This document shows positions 17,884 to 27,654 of a stretch of 47,108 nucleotides of DNA, in pieces. The notes under the pieces were generated by a model. That model saw only the letters and a program-made list of their open reading frames with translations. It was not told where the DNA came from and searched no databases. Numbering within the stretch: the stretch's first letter is position 1; each line of letters opens with the position of its first letter. The stretch is from Bradyrhizobium sp. AT1 (GTDB lineage Bacteria; Pseudomonadota; Alphaproteobacteria; Rhizobiales; Xanthobacteraceae): the NCBI RefSeq assembly GCF_001590795.1, contig NZ_JXDL01000001.1, forward strand, positions 5,223,694 to 5,270,801. The letters run 5' to 3'. The translations under genes and the position numbers were made by a program.

Positions 17884-17948
17884 GCCTATCCCGGAATGTG
17901 CAGGGACGGCATGCTGCCACACTCCCGCAAGCTTGGGGAGAGGAGATG

Positions 17949-17972
17949 CGGCCGGCGCGCCGGCGCCGGCCG
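17949..17972 (-). terminator. GC-rich hairpin after trpS
   Basis: A perfect 10-bp stem, CGGCCGGCGC / GCGCCGGCCG with a CGGC loop, starts 3 nt after the trpS stop on the minus strand. There is no T tract. It may act as a terminator or protect the trpS mRNA 3' end; it also lies about 65 nt before the stress-protein ATG. Confidence 0.5.
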
Positions 17973-17975
17973 TCT

Positions 17976-19028
17976 CTAGCGCCGGTAGATGAAGCCGACG
18001 ATATCCTTCGAAAGCTTCATCGTCTCGTCGGCGAGCGCGCGGGCCCGGTCGGATCCATCGTTGAGGATCGAATCGATATGGCCGGGGTCGGCAACGAGGC
18101 GCTTCATTTCGCCTGCGATCGGCGCGAGCTTCGTCACGCACAGCTCCGCCAGCGCGTTCTTGAAGCTGGAGAACTGGCCGCCGCCGAATTCGCGCAGCAC
18201 GTCGGCCTTGGCGCGGCCGGAGAGCGCGGCGAAGATGCCGACGAGATTGTCGGCTTCGGGGCGGGCTTCCAGCCCCTTTTCCTCCGACGGCAGTGGCTCC
18301 GGATCGGTCTTCGCCTTGCGGATCTTCTGCGCGATGGTGTCGGCATCGTCGGTCAGATTGATGCGCGAATTGTCCGAGGCATCGGATTTCGACATCTTCT
18401 TGGTGCCGTCGCGCAAGCTCATCACGCGCGTCGCCGGGCCCGTGATCAACGGTTCCGGCAGCGGGAAGAACAGGCCGTCATTGGCGCCCTGGGCGCGAAT
18501 GGAGTCGCCGAAGTCGTTGTTGAACTTCTGCGCGATGTCGCGCGAGAGCTCGAGATGCTGCTTCTGGTCCTCACCGACCGGCACGTGCGTGGCGCGGTAC
18601 AGCAGGATGTCCGCCGCCATCAGCACGGGATAGTCGAAGAGGCCCACCGAGGCGTTCTCGCGGTCCTTGCCGGCCTTCTCCTTGAACTGGGTCATGCGGC
18701 CGAGCCAGCCCATGCGCGCGACGCAATTGAAGATCCAGGCGAGCTCGGCATGGCCCGAGACCTGGCTCTGGTTGAACACGATGTGCTTCTTCGGATCGAT
18801 GCCGGCTGCGATGAACGCCGCGGTGACCTCGCGGGTGTTGCGCGTGAGTTCGGCCGGTCCGCCCCAGACGTCGATGCCCTGCGTGATCGCGTGCATGTCG
18901 ACGACGCAATAGATGCAATTGTGGGTTTCCTGCATCTTCACGAAGTTGACGATCGCGCCGAGGTAATTGCCGAGGTGCAGATTGCCCGTCGGCTGGACGC
19001 CCGAAAAGACCCGTTCAACGAATGGCAT
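17976..19028 (-). CDS. trpS: Tryptophanyl-tRNA synthetase
   Basis: A class I aminoacyl-tRNA synthetase that charges tRNA-Trp. The 350-aa product has the HIGH-equivalent PTGNLHLGNYLGAI (residues 12-25), the tryptophan/ATP-site region IYCVVDMHAITQ, and the KMSKS loop GTKKMSKSDASDNSRINL. The C-terminal helical domain binds the anticodon. Length is typical. The ATG at 19028 (MPFVERVFSGVQ) is chosen; an upstream in-frame start lacks family support. It follows murJ by 83 bp in the same direction. Confidence 0.97.
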   Translation of the reverse strand: MPFVERVFSGVQPTGNLHLGNYLGAIVNFVKMQETHNCIYCVVDMHAITQGIDVWGGPAELTRNTREVTAAFIAAGIDPKKHIVFNQSQVSGHAELAWIFNCVARMGWLGRMTQFKEKAGKDRENASVGLFDYPVLMAADILLYRATHVPVGEDQKQHLELSRDIAQKFNNDFGDSIRAQGANDGLFFPLPEPLITGPATRVMSLRDGTKKMSKSDASDNSRINLTDDADTIAQKIRKAKTDPEPLPSEEKGLEARPEADNLVGIFAALSGRAKADVLREFGGGQFSSFKNALAELCVTKLAPIAGEMKRLVADPGHIDSILNDGSDRARALADETMKLSKDIVGFIYRR

Positions 19029-19111
19029 GGTCAAGCTTTCCCATAGGTATTCGGCCGTCGTTTCCAACAGCGGCGCTGCCCCGTCAAGGGCAATTCGCAA
19101 GCGCGGCCTGT

Positions 19112-20644
19112 TCAGGTGGGACGCTTCAAGGCGTTAACCGCCTCGCGCCACGAGGCCGCGCCGAGGATTTGCAGCAGCAGGCCATAGACGGCAATCCCGG
19201 CCCCGATCTGCAGGCCCAGCACGATGAATTGGATCAGGCCGTGCGCCTCCGAGGGCACGAGTCCCGTGGTCAGCCAGAGCGAGGCGCCCATGGCGGCCGC
19301 TGCGAGCATGATCCGCGGCAGCCGCTTGCGGGCAGCAAGGTCGATCGAGAAGCCGAATTCGCCGGCGCCTTTCCGAAGCAGCGAGAGAGCGCTGCTCCAG
19401 GCACCGGCCGCGATACTCGCCGCAATCCCGCTCGCGCCGAAAAAATGGCCGAGCAGGACCGCGAGCAACACCGCGACCACAAAACCCTTAGCCGTGGCGA
19501 GAAGCGGCGTCATCGTGTCGCTGCGGGCATAGAAGGCCGGCGATAGCGCCTTGATCAGCACATGCGCCGGCAGGCCGAGCGCCAGCCACGTCAGCGCATG
19601 CGCCGTGGCAACGCTGTCCTCCGGGCCGAATGCGCCATGCTCGAACAACAGCCGGACGATCGGCTCGGCCAGCACGATCAGGCCGAGCGTCGCCGGCAGC
19701 GCCAGCCCGGTCGCAAGCTCCAGCGCACGCGATTGCGCATGCGCCACCGCCTCGCGGTCGGAGCTTCCGACAGCGCGCGTCAGCTCCGGCACCAGCACGG
19801 TGCCCATCGCGACGCCGACGATGCCGAGCGGCAGCTCGATCAGGCGGTTGGCGAAATAGAGCCAGGACACCGCGGACGGCGTCGCGGATGCGATGATCGC
19901 ACCGGCCACCATCAGCCATTGCGGCCCGGAGCTTGCGATCATGCCGGGAATGGCCTTGGCGAAGAAGCCGCGCATCTCCTTGTCGAAGCTCATGCGCAGC
20001 GGCGTCGCGAGGCGCGCGCTTCGTTGCGACAGCAACATCAGGAGTTGCAGCAAGCCGGCAAGTCCGACGGTCGCCGCCAGCATCCACGCCGCGAACGCCG
20101 CATCTTTGTGCCAGGCCAGCAGCACGGCGATCGCCACGATCAAGGCGATGTTGAACAGCAGCGGCGAGAACGCGGTAAGCGCAAAGCGCCCTTGTGCGTT
20201 CAGCAGGCCCATCAGCACCGTGACGGGGCCGGCGAAGGCGAGATAAGGCAGCATCAGCCGCGCGTTCTGTACGGCGAGATCGAGCGTCGCGTTGCCGAGG
20301 AAGCCGGGGGCGATGACCGTGATGATCAGCGGCATCACCAGCGCAATGACGGCCGAGATCGCGATCAGGCCCACACTGACCGTGCCGAGCACGCGTCCGG
20401 CGAATGCCGAGGCGGCTCGCTCGCCATCGCGGTTGCGGACCCGCAGCCAGGCCGGGATCAGCGCCGCATTCAGCGCCCCCTCGCTGAGCAGCCGGCGCAC
20501 CACGTTGACGAGCTGGAAGGCGGCCAGAAACGCGTCCGCCACGGCACCCGTGCCGAGCAGGGCGGCAATCATGGAATCGCGGGCAAAACCCAGCAGCCGC
20601 GAGGCCAGCGTTCCCGTCGAGACTGTCAGGAAGGAGCGGATCAT
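19112..20644 (-). CDS. murJ: Lipid II flippase MurJ (MviN)
   Basis: MurJ moves lipid II across the inner membrane for peptidoglycan synthesis. The 510-aa protein is strongly hydrophobic, with about 14 predicted membrane spans, and belongs to the MATE/MOP superfamily. It begins with the family-typical MIRSFLTVSTGTLASRLLGFARD and has DAFLAAFQLVNVVRRLLSEG near residue 40, which holds conserved Asp and Arg residues, then SALNAALIPAW-like and VSWLYFANRLIELPLGIVGV sequence. The ATG at 20644 is preferred; the open frame extends 40 codons further without family match. Confidence 0.96.
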   Translation of the reverse strand: MIRSFLTVSTGTLASRLLGFARDSMIAALLGTGAVADAFLAAFQLVNVVRRLLSEGALNAALIPAWLRVRNRDGERAASAFAGRVLGTVSVGLIAISAVIALVMPLIITVIAPGFLGNATLDLAVQNARLMLPYLAFAGPVTVLMGLLNAQGRFALTAFSPLLFNIALIVAIAVLLAWHKDAAFAAWMLAATVGLAGLLQLLMLLSQRSARLATPLRMSFDKEMRGFFAKAIPGMIASSGPQWLMVAGAIIASATPSAVSWLYFANRLIELPLGIVGVAMGTVLVPELTRAVGSSDREAVAHAQSRALELATGLALPATLGLIVLAEPIVRLLFEHGAFGPEDSVATAHALTWLALGLPAHVLIKALSPAFYARSDTMTPLLATAKGFVVAVLLAVLLGHFFGASGIAASIAAGAWSSALSLLRKGAGEFGFSIDLAARKRLPRIMLAAAAMGASLWLTTGLVPSEAHGLIQFIVLGLQIGAGIAVYGLLLQILGAASWREAVNALKRPT

Positions 20645-20769
20645 TGCGCTTGAATAATACCGTTGCTTGCCCGCGAAGGGCCGGTCGTGATAGGCCGCGA
20701 GCCGGATTTCAGGGTAACAGGAAGCGGATTTCCGTAAGGTCCGCAATCCGCCAGACAGGATCAAGGTGA

Positions 20770-21771
20770 ATGGCTGACGTGAAATATGACGTTCTCGGCA
20801 TCGGCAACGCGCTGTTCGACGTGCTGGTCAGGACCGACGAGGCCTTTTTGGCCAGGCACGGCATGGCCAAGGGCAGCATGTCCCTGATCGACGAGGCGCG
20901 GGCGGCGGCCATTTACAAAGACATGGGGCCGGCCACGGAAGTCTCGGGGGGATCTGCCGCCAACACCATCGTCGGCATCGGCAGCCTGGGGGCGCGCGCG
21001 GCCTATGTCGGCAAGGTCAAGGACGACCAGATCGGCAAGCTCTATGTCCACGACATCCGCGCTGCCGGCGTCGCCTTCAACACGCCCGCCGCGACGGACG
21101 GTCCTGCCACCGGCTGCTCCTACATCCTCGTCACGGATGACGGCGAGCGCACCATGAACACCTATCTCGGCGCAGCGCAGGATTTGTCGCCGGCCGATAT
21201 CGACCCGGCCGAGATCGCCTCTGCCGGTATCGTCTATCTCGAAGGTTATCTCTGGGACCCCAAGAACGCCAAGGACGCCTTCGTCAAGGCGGCCAAGATC
21301 GCCCATGACGCCAGACGCAAAGTGGCGCTGACGCTGTCGGATTCCTTCTGCGTCGATCGCTATCGCGACGAGTTCCTGTCCCTGATGCGCAACGGCACCG
21401 TGGACATCGTGTTCGCCAACGAGTCCGAGCTGCACTCGCTCTACATGACGTCGGATTTCGACACGGCGCTGAAGCAGCTGCGCAACGACGTCAATCTCGG
21501 CGTGGTCACCCGCAGCGAGAAGGGCTGCATGGTGGTCTCGTCCGAGGATGCCGTCGCCGCGCCGGCCTTCCCGGTCGACAAGGTGATCGACACCACCGGC
21601 GCAGGCGACCTGTTCGCCGCGGGCTTCCTGTATGGCCTGGCGCGCAACCTCGCCTACAAGCAGTGCGGCGAGCTCGGCGCACTCGCGGCCGCCGAAGTGA
21701 TTCAGCACATCGGCGCCCGCCCGCTGGTGTCGCTGAAGGAGCTCGCCGGTCAGCGCGGGCTGACGGCGTAG
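20770..21771 (+). CDS. PfkB-family carbohydrate kinase, probable adenosine kinase
   Basis: A 333-aa ribokinase-like enzyme that phosphorylates a nucleoside or sugar with ATP. Motifs are DVLGIGNALFDVLV at the N-terminus, the PfkB signature 1 region VSGGSAANTIVGIGSLGARA (about 58-77) and signature 2 with the catalytic Asp in DTTGAGDLFAAGFLYG (about 276-291). The overall sequence resembles bacterial adenosine kinases of Rhizobiales. It is divergent from murJ across a 125-bp gap. AGGA precedes the ATG by about 9 nt. Adenosine is the best substrate guess; other nucleosides or sugars are not excluded. Confidence 0.92.
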   Translation: MADVKYDVLGIGNALFDVLVRTDEAFLARHGMAKGSMSLIDEARAAAIYKDMGPATEVSGGSAANTIVGIGSLGARAAYVGKVKDDQIGKLYVHDIRAAGVAFNTPAATDGPATGCSYILVTDDGERTMNTYLGAAQDLSPADIDPAEIASAGIVYLEGYLWDPKNAKDAFVKAAKIAHDARRKVALTLSDSFCVDRYRDEFLSLMRNGTVDIVFANESELHSLYMTSDFDTALKQLRNDVNLGVVTRSEKGCMVVSSEDAVAAPAFPVDKVIDTTGAGDLFAAGFLYGLARNLAYKQCGELGALAAAEVIQHIGARPLVSLKELAGQRGLTA

Positions 21772-21805
21772 GGCGCGTCTCTTTCCTCCGTCATTGCGAA
21801 GAGCT

Positions 21806-21892
21806 CGTAGCCCGGATGGAGCGCAGCGAAATCCGGGTTCCGTCCCCGCGGCAGGACCGCCCCGGATTACGCTACGCTCCGTCCGGGCTACG
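21806..21892. repeat. Palindromic dispersed element with long arms
   Basis: The arms CGTAGCCCGGATGGAGCG and CGCTCCGTCCGGGCTACG, with further complementary sequence inside (AAATCCGGG / CCCCGGATTA), form a hairpin of nearly 35 bp per arm with a short centre around CCCGCGGCAGG. It fills most of the 153-bp gap between the convergent kinase and acyl-CoA ligase genes. This is a different family from the REP-like copies at 17290 and 29683. A role as bidirectional terminator is possible. Confidence 0.75.
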
Positions 21893-21924
21893 AAACTGAC
21901 GGTTTAAAGCGCGCCTCTCTCACC

Positions 21925-23631
<1,707 letters not shown>

Positions 23632-23738
23632 GTTTGTCTCCTCAAAGTTGGTGCCTCGTGCCTGAAGCCGATGGCTTTGGGCACGAGGTTATCGATTGCT
23701 GCGAAGGCGCGCGACGTCGCGCACCTCATACTAAGTGG

Positions 23739-24932
23739 CTAGGCCGCCTTCTGTCCGCTTCCCGCATCGAGCCCGGCATAGACCCCGCGCTCGAAGCCTG
23801 CGAACGCCTCCAGGCATTTTGCGTCGGCGAACGGCAGGAGCTGCATCAGGATCACGCCGGTGACGTCGCGGGCCGGATCAATCCAGTAATAGGTGTTGGC
23901 GAGGCCCGCCCAGGCGAGGCTGCCGGCGCTGCGGCCCTCGGCAGTCTTTTGCGTGTTGATCATGAAGCTGAGGCCCCATTTCTTCACCTGCTCCGGATAG
24001 AGATCGACGTCGTTGGTGTACATCGGCGCCGCCGTCGTCATCTTGGTCATGTTGAGATCGCCCATCTGGTTCTGGCTCATCATGGCGATCGTGTCGGCTT
24101 TCAGGACCTGGTTGCCGTTGCCGCGGCCCTTGTTGAGGATCATCTGGGTGAACTTGATGTAGTCCGCCGCGGTCGAGTAGAGGCCGCCGCCGCCCATGTG
24201 GAATTCCGGCTCCTGCTCGAGCTCGAACGGGATCGCGGCGAGCTGGCCGTCCTCGCCGCGCGCATGCATGCCGACGAGGCGCTTGCGCATATTGTCGGTG
24301 ATCTTGAAGGCCGTGTCGGTCATGCCGAGCGGATTGAACAGATTGTCGCGCAGGTAGGCGTCCAGCCGCTTGCCGCTGACCGCTTCCACCGCCTTGCCGA
24401 CGAAATCGATGTTGGTGCCGTATTCCCAGCGCGTGCCGGGGTCGGTCATGACAGGCGTCTTCAGCGCCGCGTTCTGGCAGGTGGTGATGGCGGGAATGCC
24501 ATTCTTGTCGAGATAGACGGCGAGATCGCCGTTCCACATGTTGTAGCAGAAGCCTGCGGTGTGGGTCATGAGCTGGCGCAGCGTGATCGGCCGCTTGGCC
24601 GGCCGCAGCTTGGCCTCGCCCTTGGCGTCGAAGCCTTCGAGCACCTGCGGGTTGGCGAGATCGGGCAATACCTCGCCGATCGGCGCGTCCAGCGACAGCT
24701 TGCCCTGCTCGACCAGCTGCATCGCGCCCGCCGATGTCACCGCCTTCGTCATCGAGGCGATCCAGAACACGCTGTCAGCGGTCATCGGATCGGGCTTGGA
24801 CAGGTCGCGCTTGCCGAATGCGCCCTGATACAGCACGTCGTTACCGCTGGCGGCGATCGCGACCACGCCGGGAATCTCCTTGGCATCGCTCTTCTGGCGC
24901 AGAATCTCGTCGATCTCAGCTTTGCTTTGCAT
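23739..24932 (-). CDS. Serine hydrolase, beta-lactamase (class C/EstB) family
   Basis: A 397-aa protein of the beta-lactamase/penicillin-binding fold. The nucleophile motif SxxK is Ser60-Lys63 in FWIASMTKAVTSAGAM; the second motif is probably WEYGTNID (Tyr-x-Asn), and a HMGGGGLYSTAADY segment takes the place of the KTG/HxG motif. No signal peptide: it begins MQSKAEIDEILRQKSD, so it is probably cytoplasmic, as in EstB-like esterases. The ATG at 24932 is chosen; the frame stays open 62 codons upstream. It follows the acyl-CoA ligase by 107 bp on the same strand (transcribed first). Esterase or peptidase is more likely than antibiotic hydrolysis. Confidence 0.92.
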   Translation of the reverse strand: MQSKAEIDEILRQKSDAKEIPGVVAIAASGNDVLYQGAFGKRDLSKPDPMTADSVFWIASMTKAVTSAGAMQLVEQGKLSLDAPIGEVLPDLANPQVLEGFDAKGEAKLRPAKRPITLRQLMTHTAGFCYNMWNGDLAVYLDKNGIPAITTCQNAALKTPVMTDPGTRWEYGTNIDFVGKAVEAVSGKRLDAYLRDNLFNPLGMTDTAFKITDNMRKRLVGMHARGEDGQLAAIPFELEQEPEFHMGGGGLYSTAADYIKFTQMILNKGRGNGNQVLKADTIAMMSQNQMGDLNMTKMTTAAPMYTNDVDLYPEQVKKWGLSFMINTQKTAEGRSAGSLAWAGLANTYYWIDPARDVTGVILMQLLPFADAKCLEAFAGFERGVYAGLDAGSGQKAA

Positions 24933-25150
24933 GCGTGTTTCCTCCGGTTTGATTATTGTTGGAAGCGATCGATTGTCCTCCGGCACGCCGCGCGCGGCAA
25001 GCGTGTCCAGATGCCCGCTGCGGTCGCGATGTCGTGACTTGACGGTCCGTGCCCCACGCAGGACGACAGGTGGGCTGAACGGCAACACTCCGTCACAATC
25101 TGCGGTGGATGGCCGCACGTCGCAGTGACCGTGGATGGGCTCTGGCGATA

Positions 25151-25180
25151 TGTTTCACCTGTTTGAAAGCACTTGAAACA
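25151..25180. promoter_or_regulatory. Inverted repeat in the divergent 347-bp intergenic region
   Basis: The 347-bp gap (24933-25279) between the serine hydrolase and the divergent small gene contains TGTTTCA (25151-25157) and TGAAACA (25174-25180), a perfect 7-bp inverted repeat with a 16-nt spacer, plus an inner TTTCA/TTGAAA pair. Its local AT-richness contrasts with the surroundings. It could be an operator. I see no RNA gene or additional ORF with family support in the rest of the gap. Confidence 0.3.
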
Positions 25181-25279
25181 TTTTGTGCGTTGCGGCGTTT
25201 CAGCACGCGGCCGATCGGCCGCCGACGTTAAGACTTGATGCAAATTGGCGGCTGCTGACCGGCCGCGAGGGGACCTCAA

Positions 25280-25600
25280 ATGATTTCGACCTGGAGCGAA
25301 TGGAAGCGCTATCCCCGTCCCGGACGGGGCGAGAATTTGGAGGCGCCGATTTCGCCTGGCATCTACGAGGTGCGGATCGCCGGGACCGGCGCACTCTATT
25401 CGTTCGGCGCGGTGGACAATCTGGCGCAGTCGCTGGCGCTGCTGCCGGTCGGCTCGAAGAACTGGTTCGGTCGCCGCGACGCATCCGACGCGCCCGATCT
25501 GGAATATCGGACCTGCGCGACCTCCTCGAAGGCCGACGCCAAGGCCGCCGCCGAGCGCATGATCGGCCGGCGTGAGACCTATATGAGCGGCGCGGCCTGA
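25280..25600 (+). CDS. Small conserved protein with GIY-YIG-like N-terminus
   Basis: A 106-aa soluble protein. Residues 27-40 read GIYEVRIAGTGALY and are followed by SFGAVDNLAQSLALL, then WFGRRD and a C-terminal helix KADAKAAAERMIGRRE. The order GIY, then aromatic-x-Gly (YSFG for YIG), a helix, and a later Arg and Glu resembles a shortened GIY-YIG domain. The usual final Asn is not obvious, so nuclease activity is doubtful. AGGGGA 6 nt upstream supports the ATG. It stands alone between the divergent hydrolase and gabD (121 bp downstream). The fold is a guess from pattern only. Confidence 0.75.
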   Translation: MISTWSEWKRYPRPGRGENLEAPISPGIYEVRIAGTGALYSFGAVDNLAQSLALLPVGSKNWFGRRDASDAPDLEYRTCATSSKADAKAAAERMIGRRETYMSGAA

Positions 25601-25721
25601 GGCCGCTCCCAGCCGAACTCCCATCAGCTGTGCGTTGCGAGGCGGTGCATTGGGCCCCGCTTGCCCCTATATTCCGGGCCAATCCGATCGCCCCAAGTTT
25701 GATTGCCTCAGGGAGTACGCC

Positions 25722-27215
25722 ATGACACCGACCGCCGCCGCACGCGCCCCGCAAGCCACCGCCACCCTGCGCGACCGATTGAAGGACCCTTCGCTGCTGA
25801 AGGAGGCTTGCTATATCGACGGCGCCTGGGTCGGCACCCCGGTCTTCGCGGTGAACAATCCCGCGACCGGCGTCGAGCTGGCAAAAGTTCCGCAGCTCGG
25901 CGCGGACGAGACCACCAAGGCGGTCGAAGCCGCCGAGCGCGCCTTTCCGGGCTGGGCCAAGCACACCGCCAAGCAGCGCTCCAACATCCTGCGCAAATGG
26001 TTCGAGCTGATCATCGCCAACCGCGAGGATCTTGCGCTCATCCTCACCTCCGAGCAGGGCAAGCCGCTCACCGAGGCGCTGGGCGAGGTCGACATCGGCG
26101 CTGCCTATATCGAGTTCTTCGCCGAGGAAGCCAGGCGCGTCTATGGCGAGACCATTCCGACGCAGCGGCCCGACGCCCGTCTGCTCGCGATCAAGCAGCC
26201 GATCGGCGTCTGCGGCGCGATCACGCCGTGGAATTTCCCGAACTCGATGATCACGCGGAAAGTCTCGCCGGCGCTGGCCGCCGGCTGCACCGTGGTGCTC
26301 AAGCCCGCCAACGAAACGCCGCTGTCGGCGCTGGCGTTGGCCGTGCTCGCCGAGAAGGCCGGCATCCCCAAGGGCGTGCTCAACATCATCACCGGTGACG
26401 CGCCGCCGATCGGCAAGGTGCTGTGCGAGCATCCGGCGGTGCGCTTCGTCGGCTTCACCGGCTCGACCGCGGTCGGCAAGATCCTCTACCAGCAGGCCTC
26501 CGTCGGCGTGAAGCGGCTCGGCCTGGAGCTCGGCGGCAATGCGCCCTTCGTGGTGTTCGACGACGCCGACATCGACGCTGCGGTCGAGGGCGCCATCGTC
26601 TCGAAATATCGCAACATGGGCCAGACCTGCGTCTGCGCCAACCGGCTCTACGCCCAGGACAAGATCTACGACGAGTTCGTGCAGAAGCTCTCGAAGAAAG
26701 TTGCCGCGATGAAGATCGGCGATGGTACCGAGAGCGGCGTCACGCAGGGCCCGCTGATCAACATGAAGGCGGTCGACAAGGTCGAGCGCCATATCGCGGA
26801 TGCCGTCAAGCGCGGCGCCAAGGTCGTGACCGGCGGCAAGCGCAGCGAGCTCGGCCGCTCGTTCTTCGAGCCCACGGTGCTCGCCGACGTCAAGGCGGAC
26901 TCGCTGGTGGCGCAGGAGGAGACCTTTGGCCCGCTTGCGCCGGTGATCCGCTTCAAGGACGAGGCCGACGTCATCGCCATGTGCAACGCCTCGCCGTTCG
27001 GCCTCGCCTCCTACTTCTACTCCCGCGATCTCGGCCGCGTCTGGCGTGTCGCCGAGGCGCTGGAATCAGGCATGGTCGGCGTCAACACCGGCCTCATCAC
27101 CACCGAAGTCGCACCCTTCGGCGGGGTCAAGGAAAGCGGCCTCGGCCGCGAAGGCTCGCGTCACGGCATGGAAGAATATGTCGAGATCAAATACGTGATG
27201 ATGGCGGGGGTGTAA
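25722..27215 (+). CDS. gabD: NAD(P)-dependent succinate-semialdehyde dehydrogenase
   Basis: Oxidises succinic semialdehyde to succinate at the end of the GABA shunt. The 497-aa aldehyde dehydrogenase has the cofactor-binding FTGSTAVGKILYQQAS, the catalytic Glu in RLGLELGGNAPFVVF (about 262-276) and the nucleophile Cys in NMGQTCVCANRLYAQ (about 295-309). The family-typical GGVKESGLGREGSRHGMEEY is near the C-terminus. The second Cys two residues after the nucleophile (CVC) matches GabD-type enzymes with redox control. GGGAG lies 7 nt before the ATG at 25722. No GABA transaminase gene is next to it. Confidence 0.94.
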   Translation: MTPTAAARAPQATATLRDRLKDPSLLKEACYIDGAWVGTPVFAVNNPATGVELAKVPQLGADETTKAVEAAERAFPGWAKHTAKQRSNILRKWFELIIANREDLALILTSEQGKPLTEALGEVDIGAAYIEFFAEEARRVYGETIPTQRPDARLLAIKQPIGVCGAITPWNFPNSMITRKVSPALAAGCTVVLKPANETPLSALALAVLAEKAGIPKGVLNIITGDAPPIGKVLCEHPAVRFVGFTGSTAVGKILYQQASVGVKRLGLELGGNAPFVVFDDADIDAAVEGAIVSKYRNMGQTCVCANRLYAQDKIYDEFVQKLSKKVAAMKIGDGTESGVTQGPLINMKAVDKVERHIADAVKRGAKVVTGGKRSELGRSFFEPTVLADVKADSLVAQEETFGPLAPVIRFKDEADVIAMCNASPFGLASYFYSRDLGRVWRVAEALESGMVGVNTGLITTEVAPFGGVKESGLGREGSRHGMEEYVEIKYVMMAGV

Positions 27216-27232
27216 CCCGACGATCGACGATG

Positions 27233-27261
27233 CGCGCCGGCGATTTGAGTTCGCCGGCGCG
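27233..27261. terminator. Bidirectional hairpin between gabD and the small secreted protein gene
   Basis: A perfect 11-bp stem, CGCGCCGGCGA / TCGCCGGCGCG, with a 7-nt loop lies in the 53-bp gap between two convergent genes. No T tract on either side. The position suits a shared transcription end. Confidence 0.55.
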
Positions 27262-27268
27262 AATGGCG

Positions 27269-27544
27269 TCAGCGGCAGACGTAGGCGCCGTTCACATAGA
27301 CGCGGACGCACGCTGCGCCAGCAGCTGCCGCACCCGCAGCCGCGCCCCCAACGACCGCGCGTCGCGTGGTTCGACGGGCGACGCCGGCAACGCTCACGGG
27401 GGTTAACGGCCGGCCGACTCTGGCTTCAGCGCTGGGAACGCCGAACGCGATGCCGGCGTCGTTCGACCAGTTGGTCGAGCCAAAAATTCCGCAGCCCAGC
27501 GCGGCTGCAAAAAGTAACGTTCGCTTCGTGCCGACCAGCTTCAT
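27269..27544 (-). CDS. Small secreted protein of unknown function, preceded by a FixK-type box
   Basis: A 91-aa protein with a Lys/Arg N-terminus (MKLVGTKRT), a hydrophobic stretch (LLFAAALGCGIFG) and a probable signal-peptidase site after PSAEA (about residue 41). The mature part of about 50 residues has RRTTRRAVVGG, an Ala/Gly run, and ends ACVRVYVNGAYVCR with two Cys that could form a disulfide. GAGGGAG 6 nt before the ATG is a strong ribosome site. A perfect TTGAT-N4-ATCAA box lies 66-79 nt upstream of the start, so microaerobic induction is expected. Small proteins of this look occur in Bradyrhizobium; I know of no function. Confidence 0.8.
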   Translation of the reverse strand: MKLVGTKRTLLFAAALGCGIFGSTNWSNDAGIAFGVPSAEARVGRPLTPVSVAGVARRTTRRAVVGGAAAGAAAAGAACVRVYVNGAYVCR

Positions 27545-27609
27545 GGCAATCTCCCTCGTTGTCGTACCAATCCGAGGTGATCAGCTTTCTTTGATCGTGG
27601 GCTCCCGGC

Positions 27610-27623
27610 TTGATCTGGATCAA
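27610..27623 (-). promoter_or_regulatory. FixK/FNR-type box (perfect palindrome)
   Basis: TTGATCTGGATCAA exactly matches the FNR/FixK consensus TTGAT-N4-ATCAA. It is centred 72.5 nt upstream of the small secreted protein ATG. Activation from the standard -41.5 position would put the transcript start near 27575, about 31 nt before the start codon, which is a sensible leader. The other neighbour, purC, ends here, so the only promoter it can serve locally is that of the small gene. The match is seen; activity is inferred from knowledge of FixK2/FNR. Confidence 0.75.
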
Positions 27624-27654
27624 TGAGTCGAGATCGCGCGGCAGCAACGGCGCG

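Noticed and set aside
23739..24932. Antibiotic-resistance beta-lactamase
   Set aside because: The SxxK motif is present but there is no signal peptide, and the other motifs fit EstB-like hydrolases; resistance cannot be claimed.
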